NCBI RefSeq assembly: GCF_035593305.1
Contig: NZ_CP141615.1
Span: 1,550,001-1,614,000 of the forward strand
Length of the DNA: 64,000 nucleotides
Direction of reading: 5' to 3'
DNA from: Limnochorda sp. L945t
GTDB lineage: Bacteria; Bacillota; Limnochordia; Limnochordales; Geochordaceae
The position numbers were made by a program, and so were the translations under genes. Below, piece by piece: positions 17,601 through 25,930 of the stretch. The stretch's first letter is position 1; each line of letters begins with the position of its first letter. The notes beneath the pieces are model-generated. The model ran no database searches, was not told where the DNA came from, and worked only from the letters and a program-made list of their open reading frames with translations.

Positions 17601-19570
17601 CGGGCGAGCCGCCGCTGCACCTTCCATTCGGCCATGACTCGCCGGAGCCAGGGGCGCTTCGAAACCTTCTCGAGGACGCTATGCAGCGCCCTCACCTCGC
17701 CGGCTTCGATGTCCGGCTCCTGGCCCGGCTCCCCGCCAGGATTCACGCCCACCCCCCGAAGGTAGGCCGCACCCTCCCTTCTCCGGCGAGCATGTTCCTC
17801 GACGCTTCGCGCGAACCCCACCATCGCCCGCCGCCCGGCCTCCTCAAGCATGAGCCAGGCCGGCTGAATGGTCGCATCGGGCATCCTGGCGAGCCCCCGC
17901 AGCAGCTCCAGGCGCTCCTCGAGGTGCCGCGCCGTCTCGACCCGCTCTCCCGTGAATTCGAAGACCGCGTTCGCCACCCCGAGCAGGCCCTCGGTCGCCC
18001 GCCTCAGAGCCCCGTACGCGGAGCTCACCGCCTCCGCAATAGGGATGAAGTCCTCCGGCGCCGCCGCCTCGCGCCAGGGGTGCGTGCGTTCCTCGTCCCA
18101 CACGCCGAGCCTCGCGACCTGGCGCACCAGCTCGAAGACCGCGTTCTCCCGGTCCCGCTCGACCTCGAGGGGCCGGTCGAACGGGAGCGGAGCGTCCACG
18201 AAGGGCACCTCGTGCAGCCGGGCCAGCGTCCCGTGCACCTGGAAGGCGCTGCGACCCTGCCGATCCCGAGGCTTGTGGAGTTCTTCGACGTACTGGTTGA
18301 GCTGAGCCCTGACCCGCCGGTATTCCTCGAACTCGTCCTTGTTGGCGCGGGTGCGCCAGGCCTTGAGCCGCGCCAGACTGGCCTGGAGCTCCTCCACCAC
18401 GGCCTTGCGGCTGGCCCGGCTGCTGTGCAGGTCGAGGCACAGGTCCGCCAGCCCGAGGCCTTGCAGGCGGGCGTAGACGACCTCGAGAGCCGCCCGCTTC
18501 TCGCTCACGAACAGCACCTTCCGCCCGTCCCGCAGCGCCTGCGCGATCAGGTTGAGGATGGTCTGGCTCTTGCCTGTGCCCGGCGGCCCCTGTACCACGA
18601 TGGTGCGGCCCTGGCGTGCCTGTTCCATCACCTCGAGCTGGCTCGAGTCGGCGTCCGCCACGGGGAAGACCTCGGGCCGGGCCGACTCCTCCTCGACCTT
18701 GCGGACGTCAACCGGCGCGAGTTCGGAGCGCTCGCGCAGCCCGCACAGCGCCGCCACCACCGGGTGTGCCGCGGCCCGCTCGGCGACGCCGGGCGCTTCC
18801 AGGTCCCGGTACATCGGGAGCTTGTAGAAGGCGAACTGCGCCAGCCACGCCTGCTCCAGCACGGCCCACCCCTTGGGCCGCACCGCCTCGCGTGCCTTGC
18901 CGAGGAACTGATCCATGGCGGCGCCCGGCTCGGCCGGCTCCCCGTTCGTGTCGAGAGCCGGCAGTGCGATGCCGAACTCCCGTTGCAGCCGGTACTCGAG
19001 GGTCGGGTTTACCTCCGGCCCGTCTTCGTGCGGGCGCAGGACGTAACGCTGTTCGGAGCGGTCCAAATGCACCGGAATCAGCAGGAGCGGGCTGTGGACC
19101 CTCTCTTCGGCGCTCTCCGTCTCCCTCCACTCCAGCATGCCGAGCGCGACGAAGAGCGTATGGACGCCCTGCTCTTCGTAGATGGTCCGCGTGTTTCGCC
19201 GCAGCCGCTGGAGCTTGCGGTGGAGATCCCGCACGTCCTTCGGGGTCGCCACGGGTGGAGCGAGCTCCAGGTCGCCAGGTACGGCCCGGACACCCGGCTC
19301 GACGGTCTCCCCGAGGTCGAGGTCCTCGATCGTGATGCCGCGGACGTACGGGAAAGCGAGCTGCCTCTCCTCGACGACGAGAGCTGCATAGAGGGCACTG
19401 AGCCCCGGGCTCGTGATCTGCACCCGGGTCGCAAAGCCCTTGTGGAAATCGATGAGGCGGTTTCGCCTCGACAGGTCGAGAAGAGAGCGCTTCCAATCCG
19501 CGATGTACCGCCCGGCCTGCTGTATCGCCCGCTGGTCGATGGTCGCCCCTTCGGTCACCTGCTGCGTCAT
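14663..19570 (-). CDS. Giant SF1 helicase-nuclease (DUF4011 / Dna2-NAM7-like / Vsr-fold nuclease / DUF3320)
   Basis: 1635 residues from ATG 19570 (MTQQVTEGATIDQRAIQQ); upstream ATG 19609 is less likely. Domains in order: DUF4011 N-terminus (DWKRSLLDLSRRNRLIDF), Walker A QGPPGTGKSQTI (~330), long helical insertion, Walker B DEASQLPPGDA (~970), GDNKQLPP, HYRSRDERL (~1042), motif VI LNVAITRARYRM, then a PD-(D/E)XK/Vsr-type nuclease (YRIDLAV...VGIECDGATYHS, ~1295-1325). A repetitive linker and a DUF3320 winged-helix end follow. All helicase and nuclease residues look intact. Known relatives lie in bacterial defence islands; DNA unwinding and cutting of foreign DNA is the likely role. It is preceded by an HsdR-N-like gene 42 bases upstream. 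Confidence 0.9.
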   Translation of the reverse strand: MTQQVTEGATIDQRAIQQAGRYIADWKRSLLDLSRRNRLIDFHKGFATRVQITSPGLSALYAALVVEERQLAFPYVRGITIEDLDLGETVEPGVRAVPGDLELAPPVATPKDVRDLHRKLQRLRRNTRTIYEEQGVHTLFVALGMLEWRETESAEERVHSPLLLIPVHLDRSEQRYVLRPHEDGPEVNPTLEYRLQREFGIALPALDTNGEPAEPGAAMDQFLGKAREAVRPKGWAVLEQAWLAQFAFYKLPMYRDLEAPGVAERAAAHPVVAALCGLRERSELAPVDVRKVEEESARPEVFPVADADSSQLEVMEQARQGRTIVVQGPPGTGKSQTILNLIAQALRDGRKVLFVSEKRAALEVVYARLQGLGLADLCLDLHSSRASRKAVVEELQASLARLKAWRTRANKDEFEEYRRVRAQLNQYVEELHKPRDRQGRSAFQVHGTLARLHEVPFVDAPLPFDRPLEVERDRENAVFELVRQVARLGVWDEERTHPWREAAAPEDFIPIAEAVSSAYGALRRATEGLLGVANAVFEFTGERVETARHLEERLELLRGLARMPDATIQPAWLMLEEAGRRAMVGFARSVEEHARRRREGAAYLRGVGVNPGGEPGQEPDIEAGEVRALHSVLEKVSKRPWLRRVMAEWKVQRRLARLIGRKLRRSEAVGVVRALFAVQESRAWIDAHAGRIRGELGIEPGTDDWNPEAAVRAVEWAAATVQAGGGHLSERLRERLVREAPQVIRRTASSLIEAALRALDEWRSAAGAEPVVRCFPEGFGGRSFGEVSLDELRDNAATWEREAGRLPEWIEHRRLMRKAEEAGLSAFFAACRAKGLSAGRLFDGFRRAYFARWLRAAYGESEVLRSFPGHAWEEIRRRFQELDEQLQKQAVIATFEAVAARLPDPLPASERTVLAREAHKKRRHLPLRKLSPLIPNLLLAVKPCLMMSPLSVATYLPKELFRFDLVIFDEASQLPPGDAVGVLLRGGQAVIFGDNKQLPPTDFFRAHAEGEEDEPDAQDYESILDIASVYFPGPMLKWHYRSRDERLIAFSNRYFYDRQLITFPAPGTDGVATGVSFVHVPDGVFGKGGSRTNRVEAERVAQLVLEHCRTTSGLSLGIITMSIEQRDAVEEALRRLLRAHPQVKLPDKEEFFVKNLETVQGDERDVIVLSVGYGPSEPGGTPSLNFGPLNRMGGDRRLNVAITRARYRMIVVSSMTPEQLAGVVGQARWDGPKMLAGYLRYAKDGGVDADARGTGQPESEFEEAVRDALVGRGYEVDCQVGVSGYRIDLAVRDPDLPGRYIVGIECDGATYHSARTARDRDRIRQVALENLGWKILRVWSTGWIRDPARATERLVEAIERVRGGEGRADGNDGRASGDRPAYGADGSAQGDDRPAHRNDGPAQGKDGRPLNAMRSGDTGGAPSSDGAGGSSGDAGRGAGGAPDSVVRLPAYRAYQGGRDLVRASAIVDEHPDDLAELTRQVVEVEAPVHVEQLYERLRGLYGHSRAGKRIRDALSRAVSRAVRRGWVSKQGDFLWKANRESSGAPPRGPGDVARPPEHICAEEWEAAVLEVLGQLGATERSRAARAIASAVLGYSRISARARDHVTEAIDRLVAKGRLLDLHGVLHVKPLERSSP
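15345..15475 (-). repeat. Imperfect tandem 21-24 bp repeat encoding a hydrophilic linker
   Basis: About five to six units of the type CTGGCC-GTCGTCGCCCTGCG repeat within the helicase-nuclease gene. They encode degenerate (G/N)DGPA-like peptides (GDRPAYGADGSAQGDDRPAH and following) between the nuclease and DUF3320 domains. The repeat keeps the frame. Unit number could vary between strains and change linker length. It is not a CRISPR: there are no unique spacers. Confidence 0.6.
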
Positions 19571-19612
19571 GCGTACTTCACGGCCCCTCCGCGCCCCCCG
19601 TGTATGCACGGG

Positions 19613-20563
19613 CTACCCCACGACCTTGTCGAGGATGCCCAGTTGCTCAAGAGCGTCCTGCAACTGCCGGTAGACGGTCGCCGGGCTGGCCGTCTGAAAC
19701 GGCATGCGCCCCAGGCTGGCGGCCGCCCGGGCGAGCCGGAGCAGCACCATGGGCGTATCCGCTTCGGGAATCCCGGAGACCTTCGCTCCGCGGTAGTTGC
19801 TGAGGATGGCCTGGATGGCCTTGGGTAGGCGTTTCTCATCGACGCTTCCATCGGCGAGGCGGTAGGGGAGCTTCCAGGTGGCAGGGCAGGCGGCGTGGCC
19901 CACGTAGGCAAAGCACCGGGCAGGCAGGCCGTACTTGGGGTGAAGCAGCGCCGCCTCCTCAACCCCCTCTTCCCGCTCCTCGCGCTCGACGGGCGAGGGT
20001 GGAAGCAGGTGCAGTTCGGCCCCTTGGGTGTCGGGACGCTCGCGGTAGATCCCGTGGACACTCAGCCACCACAGGTCGAGGGGCGGTTCCTGCTGGGCCA
20101 GGGAGACGAACGCGCGATCCCTCAGCCCGCCCGCCACAAGGTCCGCAGCGTACAGCATGAAGCCGTCGCTGACGGCAATGCACCGCACCCTCTGGTCGGC
20201 GGCATACTGCCGCGCCTGGTCGAGAGCCTTCTCGACGGCCCTCCGGTGCCACGCCAGGGCACTGGGCCGCTTTGTTTCGATGAGCAAGTACTTGATGCCG
20301 TGCTTCGTGAGCAGGATGTCCGCTCCCTCGACCTGATGGTTGAGGTCGGCCAGGGACCAGTCCAGCACTTTCGTGAAGAGGTCCTCGACGATGTTCTCGG
20401 CCACCTTCTCCGCCGCCCGGTGCCGCCGAGCCTCCTCCAGCCTCAAAGCTCGGGCTTCCAGGAAGGCACGCCACGACGAACGGATGCGTTCGACGCACCG
20501 CCGGTACGACGCGAGGTGCTCGACCCCTAGCCTGCTGCTCATATACCGGGTCCTCTCGTCCAC
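19613..20563 (-). CDS. HsdR-N-like PD-(D/E)XK nuclease-domain protein
   Basis: 316 residues. The region VEGADILLTKHGIKYLLIET (~residues 78-97), followed by KRP, has the D...ExK arrangement of type I restriction subunit N-terminal nuclease domains (D80 and ETK). It is preceded by the helical EKVAENIVEDLFTKVLDWSL typical of this fold. The C-terminal third (SNYRGAKVSGIPEADTPMVL onward) is helical and unassigned. It is co-directional with the giant helicase-nuclease and only 42 bases upstream, so the two probably form one defence operon. It could instead be a DNA-binding subunit without cleavage. Confidence 0.78.
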   Translation of the reverse strand: MDERTRYMSSRLGVEHLASYRRCVERIRSSWRAFLEARALRLEEARRHRAAEKVAENIVEDLFTKVLDWSLADLNHQVEGADILLTKHGIKYLLIETKRPSALAWHRRAVEKALDQARQYAADQRVRCIAVSDGFMLYAADLVAGGLRDRAFVSLAQQEPPLDLWWLSVHGIYRERPDTQGAELHLLPPSPVEREEREEGVEEAALLHPKYGLPARCFAYVGHAACPATWKLPYRLADGSVDEKRLPKAIQAILSNYRGAKVSGIPEADTPMVLLRLARAAASLGRMPFQTASPATVYRQLQDALEQLGILDKVVG

Positions 20564-20639
20564 CCCATGCCATGCCCCCAGTGGCGGAAGCGGGCCTGGC
20601 CGAAGGCAGTCGGGTCACTGGAACCGGGCAATCCGAAAA

Positions 20640-20870
20640 CGACTGCCGCTTCAGTACCGAGCCTACCAGGACTCTGTCCGGACGGTGGGACTCGAACAGG
20701 TCCCCCACGATTACGACCATGCCGATACGTTTGGCGGGGCGGAGGACAAACTCCACGGCCCGTCGCAGCAAATCGTCCCAGCCACGCCGGCGTTCGGATC
20801 GGCGTCGCTCCTCCATGTAGGCCGGCGCCCGGCCCAGGTGAAGGGCAGCGAGGTGCAGCACCCTTAACAT
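20640..20870 (-). pseudogene. SbcD-like metallophosphoesterase, N-terminal remnant
   Basis: From ATG 20870 the frame reads MLRVLHLAALHLGRAP, then VVIVGDLFESHRPDRVL. This is the start of an SbcD/Mre11-type exonuclease, but the metal-binding Asp of the first motif (DxH, normally HLADLHLG) is now Ala. The protein is cut off after the second motif (GDLF); the GNHD and later His motifs are gone. A full-length SbcD has ~400 residues. The gene is dead by both truncation and active-site loss. Confidence 0.78.
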
Positions 20871-21110
20871 CGCTCGGCTCCCCGCCTGCCTGTGCCGAAC
20901 TCTGGGTCTCCCTGCCAATCAGCCTACGACACGTGTGTTCGCTACCCAAGGCGGACGAGCTTCTCGGGAACCTGGTCCGGCCCATAGTTGTTGGAGCTTC
21001 AGGCGACGATGACCGGCGGTTACTGGCCCTTGAGCACTTTCACTGGGAGGCCTTCGGTACCGCCTCTCGAGTCTCACCTGCAGACTGCGGTAGAGCGCTT
21101 TGCTTTGCCG

Positions 21111-23408
21111 TCACTCCGCTATATCTACAGCTCGGTGGAACTCAAGCGCCCGCGTTGCGAATGAACGAAGCTCTGCATCGGTCGTCTGGACGTTCATGCC
21201 GGCCGATCCGTGGTGGAACCGGCAGGCGTATGCGTCGATATCCTCCAACTCCCCTATCCTGGGTTGAAGTCGTACTAAAGGCGACGGCTCCCGCGCGTTG
21301 CGGATCTTCCTAATCATTTCCCCAAGCGTATCATCCATGGTAAACTCATCCGGGAACCGAAATCGGAGGCTATTCTCAAGCAATGGTCGAATACATGAGG
21401 CGACCGAGTTCAGGTCAACCCCCTCTTCCCCATCTAGATAATCCTTCAAGACGAAGAACTCCCGGAGCGGTGGCCGTTGAGATTCGCTCGCGATGTCCCA
21501 CGGGGCGATAGTCGTACCGTCTCCGTGTCTTGGCAAGCGCAGCGCACGTACATCGCACGACCGTCGTCTAGCTGCTTTCCAAACCTGAGCCAGAAAATAG
21601 CGATCATGGGACAGTAGCACTAGCTGGCGACACCTCTCGGCGATTCTTACAACCTCTTGGACTGTTTGTGTCTGCCGACCATCATCCAAGCTTGACAGAG
21701 GATCGTCCAGTACGATGATCCTGTCTGCTACAGATGGATCGCCGTCCATCCGGGCCAAGAAAAAGGCGAAGGCCAGTGCCGTCCGGTCTCCACTACTCAG
21801 CGTGCTGCGGAAGCAAGGACGAGGTGACCTCCGACCGGTATCCTCCAATCCCACACGGTAACCATTGATGTCAAGTTCATAGTCAAGCCGCGCCGTTCCT
21901 CCATAATGAGTCTCTCTTACTTCTGCAAGCCGAAACGACGCACCGAATCTAGCCAGCACTCGGTTTATGGCATCACCATAATCTCTAAGCAAGCGGGCAC
22001 TGAGTTCTTCAAGCATCTGACGGGTTTTGTTCTTGTCGTGTTCTAGTTCGTTCTTTTCTTCGAGGAGCTTGTTATACGCTTCGCATAGTTCGCGAACGTC
22101 TTGGCTAAACCGCGTCCGAGCATTGCGGAGAAGATTCAACCTGTGCTCCACGTCCGTCGACGAGGTGGCCCGTAGCTCCCGCCTTTTCTCAAGTATCGCC
22201 TCGTTGGCCCTATCGACCGCCTCATTGTAAAGCCTCACCTGGTCCACCAGCGCCCTGTACTCCTTGAGCGGTGACATCTCGTCCGACCCCAGAGTCACTA
22301 CTTCCACCGGTGCTTGCGACTTTCGCCTAATCAAGTCCTGCACGTATTCTCGGAGATCAGCAAGGATGCGGGTGGCCCATTCCGAATCGAACTGCGGCAG
22401 ATCAACTTTCACATGTTGGCGCCAGAAGTGCGAAATCCTCTCGTTCTCAAGTACGGTACTTCGAAGGCCGGAGAGTTGTGGCTCAGCAAGGACGTTACCG
22501 ACCGTTTCCCCCGCGGCTGCCACTTGCCTTTTGAAGTTGGAGTAGGCTGTGGCAAAGTAGGCCTTATACGCTTCAATGAGACTGACTCCTTCCAAGTCTT
22601 GCCCGCAAAACGGGCAGCAGTTCTCTCGAATGTAGTCCATCCCTTGGGCAATCCAGCTTTCACCTCTGTGGTCCATGCACCGCCTTATGTGTTCCTTTAC
22701 CTCCCGCTCAGCCTCTGCCGAAATACCTGTAAGTGTTGTCGCAAGCGTAACAGACAGCTCGTTAAGGTCAAGAGTCGGCAGGACAATGCGGCGAAAAGAA
22801 GAGGCATTCAATACCTGTTGGATGCCTCGCAACGACTCCAACAGTTGCTGTAGACTTGCTATCTGCTGATCGACCTGTTCCACGGGTTGAAGGTTCACGA
22901 ACTCGTCAACGTTCATGTCTCCGTCTATGTAACGCTGGATCGCTTCGCGAAGCTGCCTCAACTCTGTGTTCTTAGCGGTAATCTCCTTAGAAAGCTCATC
23001 CAGTTGCCTTGCCACAATGACGGCCTGATCCCCTACGGCAAAGCGATGCAGATTCAGCCGATGTTCCGGCTCCACTGCCTGGCCAGAGTAAACATTCTCC
23101 GCGACAAATGTTTCGTCAAAGATTTCGAGAGGAACGCCATCCACTGACCATCGACCATTGTCATAGCTGACAGTGTTCCCAGATATTCGAATCCGAACCA
23201 GCGGTGGTAGGCTACTACCTAACCTCCGTCTTTCTTCGATATACCTAGGAGCATTTCGTTGAAGAGAACGGAGAATCGCAGCCAAAGTGCTCTTGCCACT
23301 AGCGTTACTACCATGGATCAAAGTGAGCTTGCGGAATTGCACGTCTCCATACGCTTCGTAGTTTTGGAATCGCCCTACACTTCTAATGTGAACGATCTTC
23401 TCAATCAT
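21111..23408 (-). CDS. RloC/PrrC-like AAA_13 ATPase with zinc-hook CxxC
   Basis: 765 residues. Walker A GSNASGKST (~34-42), long coiled coils interrupted by CCPFCGQ (~268, a Rad50/RloC-type zinc hook), ABC signature LSSGDRTALAFAF (~540), Walker B RIIVLDDPLSSLDD (~565) and H-loop LLSHDRYF (~600). This is the AAA_13 architecture of RloC/PrrC anticodon nucleases and related anti-phage ATPases. The C-terminal ~130 residues end in ELEDIDAYACRFHHGSA. I do not see a clear anticodon-nuclease triad, so the effector activity is unproven. Its AT-richer composition suggests horizontal transfer. It is monocistronic here. Confidence 0.85.
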   Translation of the reverse strand: MIEKIVHIRSVGRFQNYEAYGDVQFRKLTLIHGSNASGKSTLAAILRSLQRNAPRYIEERRRLGSSLPPLVRIRISGNTVSYDNGRWSVDGVPLEIFDETFVAENVYSGQAVEPEHRLNLHRFAVGDQAVIVARQLDELSKEITAKNTELRQLREAIQRYIDGDMNVDEFVNLQPVEQVDQQIASLQQLLESLRGIQQVLNASSFRRIVLPTLDLNELSVTLATTLTGISAEAEREVKEHIRRCMDHRGESWIAQGMDYIRENCCPFCGQDLEGVSLIEAYKAYFATAYSNFKRQVAAAGETVGNVLAEPQLSGLRSTVLENERISHFWRQHVKVDLPQFDSEWATRILADLREYVQDLIRRKSQAPVEVVTLGSDEMSPLKEYRALVDQVRLYNEAVDRANEAILEKRRELRATSSTDVEHRLNLLRNARTRFSQDVRELCEAYNKLLEEKNELEHDKNKTRQMLEELSARLLRDYGDAINRVLARFGASFRLAEVRETHYGGTARLDYELDINGYRVGLEDTGRRSPRPCFRSTLSSGDRTALAFAFFLARMDGDPSVADRIIVLDDPLSSLDDGRQTQTVQEVVRIAERCRQLVLLSHDRYFLAQVWKAARRRSCDVRALRLPRHGDGTTIAPWDIASESQRPPLREFFVLKDYLDGEEGVDLNSVASCIRPLLENSLRFRFPDEFTMDDTLGEMIRKIRNAREPSPLVRLQPRIGELEDIDAYACRFHHGSAGMNVQTTDAELRSFATRALEFHRAVDIAE

Positions 23409-24027
23409 TGTGTCCGAACCCGCGCGATGCTCTGCCTAACGCGGGTTCCGCTTGTCCTCCTTTCCGGTACTGTTGGCCGTGTAGGGCCCTCCCCAGGCGA
23501 AGTTCGGGGACGCTGAGACCACAATCTAGCCAGCGAGTCAACCCGTGGTTTGCACGATGTCTGCAACAGTTAAGCCCGGTCTTCGCCCGTGACATGGGTT
23601 GGGCGTCAGGATAGGACGCTGCAGGCAGGGCTTGTCCTCGTCACTAGGTTGGCGATGTTTTTCTCGACGCGCAAACCCCTTTCCATCGCGTCCTCGGGTA
23701 CACTTCGGTAGACCGCCTGCGTCCCGTGGCGCCCCCCAACGTTCCAAGACGTTCTGATGCCTCTCCGTGTCCATACCTTAGGACCGCCCAGGTTCGCCCC
23801 CGTCTGCTGGATGAAGCGCTGCCTCGAACGCACCTAAGCCCATGACCTTGCCCACCTATTTGAGCGTGGCTGCATAGTCTTGGCCCGTCACCCCGTGCAG
23901 CATCGGGGCCGGCACTGACTCGTTGGGCCGCCTCTCGCTGGACCCCTGCAGCTTTCTAGGGGTTTTTTCCGCCCCTGTGCCACCCGAGAACTCTCTACTG
24001 TTGCATGTGTTCAGCCCATATCTACCT
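23409..24027. other. Gene-free stretch with transposase debris
   Basis: 619 bases with no intact gene. On the minus strand around 23780-23960 the codons PNESVPAPMLHGVTGQDYAA then TLK-stop-VGKVMGLGA resemble the middle of an IS256/Mutator transposase with a nonsense codon and frameshifts. Another scrap, AVYRSVPEDAMERGLRVEKN (~23660-23720), is unassigned. The remainder (23409-23640) shows nothing recognisable. Confidence 0.4.
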
Positions 24028-24693
24028 CTACCGTGCAGGGAGCTCTTGTCTGAGCCTGGAAACTAGAGCGCCGAACGCGCTACCGACCTTATCAGGATTC
24101 AGGTCAAGTTCGGTCTCAGCGAATTCCGCCAGAGTCCTCATCTTCCGCACGTCGAAGTTCACTATGTTAGTGCCACTACCGGGGCCGCCCTCGGTGATCG
24201 GTGTCCTTCTGTACGCCCTGTCAATCCGCTGCACGAAGTCCGCCAGCAGGTGCCTCGGATGATACGCGCAGTAGTACATGACCACTACTCGGATCCCGAT
24301 TCGGGTCAGTCGCGCGTAGTTGTCATAAGCCGCCTCTTCCCAGTCTCCGATGTCGTGACCAGAAAGCAACGGCGCGCCGAGATAAGTCCCCACCGCCCGT
24401 ACCTCGGCCGGGCTCCGAATAGGTACGGTGCTAACCTTGTGCTCGAGTAGAAAGGACAACTCCGGTTTAGCGCGGTCAAAGACAAAGGAGTCCGGGATAT
24501 AGCGCATGAAATCTATCGTCTCCGTATGGACATCGCGCTGCCTGATTGAGGGGTCCAGCTCAGAGAGTGCATCCTCTCGAAGCAGCGACAGGATGCTGAA
24601 GCGCTCCTGCCTTTCATCTACAACGTGCCAGAACAACTCCGCTGCCAGTTGTTGTAATCTCTGGGACTGAGCCAGTCTCTCCTGGAAGCGCAT
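24028..24693 (-). CDS. Unknown protein, possible PD-(D/E)XK nuclease fold
   Basis: 221 residues. The centre reads DSFVFDRAKPELSFLLEHKV (~residues 69-88): a hydrophobic beta strand carrying an ExK pair preceded by Asp, which is the PD-(D/E)XK signature. The C-terminal half is helical. No closer family is recognised. It sits 619 bases upstream of the AAA_13 ATPase on the same strand, between two defence-like loci. A role in the same island is plausible but the distance argues against a shared operon. Moderately AT-rich, as is the ATPase gene. Confidence 0.6.
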   Translation of the reverse strand: MRFQERLAQSQRLQQLAAELFWHVVDERQERFSILSLLREDALSELDPSIRQRDVHTETIDFMRYIPDSFVFDRAKPELSFLLEHKVSTVPIRSPAEVRAVGTYLGAPLLSGHDIGDWEEAAYDNYARLTRIGIRVVVMYYCAYHPRHLLADFVQRIDRAYRRTPITEGGPGSGTNIVNFDVRKMRTLAEFAETELDLNPDKVGSAFGALVSRLRQELPAR

Positions 24694-25300
24694 ACAACCT
24701 CTCTCCTCCCAAGTGATGTTCGCCTCTTCGCATCCGACCGGTAGAGACCGACTCAGCCGAACCTCCTCGCCAGAACGCTGCAGCTAGCTACCGACTCCCC
24801 ATGCCGGACCGGATATGTGGGAAGGTGATCGAACAGACTCATCTTGGTAACCGGTCTCATACCGTCAATCGATAACACTCGGAGAAAACTAAAGAGCCTC
24901 CGCGAGGAGTTCCCGCTCAATGACCACGACCGGCTCCGCCGCGGCTGTCCTTTTAGGTACTGAGGACAGGTCGGCCGAGGTCTGCCCCGCTTCAGCGCGA
25001 ACTCCCGCCACGGCCTGACAAAGGCTCTCGACTGCTTCCAAATGCGCCCTAGCGTGATCCTGGCCGTAGGGTCTCCGCGTCCTTCTGGGGCACCGCGCCT
25101 TCGCCCCACTGTGCCACGAGCCGTCCCGGCGAGCCCTCGCCGCGCGCCACCACCAGCGTTGCTGTTCGTTTCGGGCACTAAGCACAGAGTTGCCTGCCAC
25201 CACCGCTGAACTCCGCTTCTGCCGCGACCGATAGCCTCTCATGCCAGCGACACGGCCGCGCTTTGAGCCAGGACGGCCCGACGCCACCATCGCCCCGGCT
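24694..25300. other. No confident gene
   Basis: 607 bases. One minus-strand frame ending at 24889 has a protein-like tail (HARAHLEAVESLCQAVAGVR, then EPVVVIERELLAEAL), but its upstream half is Arg/Ser-rich and unlike real protein. It may be the end of a lost gene. Nothing else is seen. Confidence 0.35.
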
Positions 25301-25930
25301 TCACCCGCCCCCGCCGGGCCAGTCCAGGTGGAGGCGAGGAAGCCGCGCGAGTTGTTCTAACCTATACTCCCATGCGCGGCGGGCAAAACCCGGAACGACG
25401 TACGTCGTTTCCTTCCCCTCGAAGGCCTTGTAGAGAAGCCCCACCGAGATCAGTTCCTCGAAGGCCTCCGGCAGGAGGTCCTCCGAGAAGAGAATCCGGT
25501 GAGCCACGGCAAAGCCGCCTCCGTCGTATACCTCCCCCTTTCGCACGCTCCCTTCCCGAAGCAGCAGAAACGCCAGTTGCCGGCCCGGCCGGCTCAAGTC
25601 GGCGCATCTGGCCTCCACAGCTTCCTGAAGCCCCGCCAAATGCGCCTCGCAGGCCCACTTCACCACGTCCCGGCAGGGTTCCTGAGTATCGGTGGTCTTG
25701 TCCCAGACGACGGCATTTTGTGCATCCAACGCCCCGATGCGCCCGAGAACCTCGACGGCCTCCTTCAAGCTCTCCGCCGCTTCGACCGGCGGATACCGCA
25801 GACGCAGGTTCGCCTTCGCAATCCGCTCGTCTGCGCAAAGGCTCAGCATATACAGCGCTTCCACTACCGACGGGCGCTGCCCCGAAGCGCAGCTCCGCAC
25901 CGCCTCCTCGAGTTCAGCTCGACTCGGCAT
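25301..25930 (-). CDS. Small partner protein of the sacsin-like ATPase, winged-helix-like
   Basis: 209 residues; its start overlaps the end of the sacsin-like/DUF3883 gene by 17 bases, so they form an operon. It is helical throughout, with a C-terminal part (QLAFLLLREGSVRKGEVYDG, then AHRILFSEDLLPEAFEELIS and VGLLYKAFEGKETTYVVPGF) that looks like a winged helix. No enzyme motif. It may regulate or guide the ATPase. The upstream gene is now broken, so this gene may be expressed without its partner or only from the IS. Confidence 0.7.
   Translation of the reverse strand: MPSRAELEEAVRSCASGQRPSVVEALYMLSLCADERIAKANLRLRYPPVEAAESLKEAVEVLGRIGALDAQNAVVWDKTTDTQEPCRDVVKWACEAHLAGLQEAVEARCADLSRPGRQLAFLLLREGSVRKGEVYDGGGFAVAHRILFSEDLLPEAFEELISVGLLYKAFEGKETTYVVPGFARRAWEYRLEQLARLPRLHLDWPGGGG

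Noticed and set aside
17681-19828. 715-codon plus-strand open frame antisense to the helicase-nuclease
   Set aside because: It is a Pro/Arg/Leu-rich mirror of a real gene; high GC removes stop codons from the opposite strand. The minus strand has all helicase and nuclease motifs.
23943-23968. CCCCT...AGGGG followed by TTTTTT on the plus strand, terminator-like
   Set aside because: The stem is only five base pairs, there is no plus-strand gene upstream, and the sequence reads as transposase codons on the minus strand.
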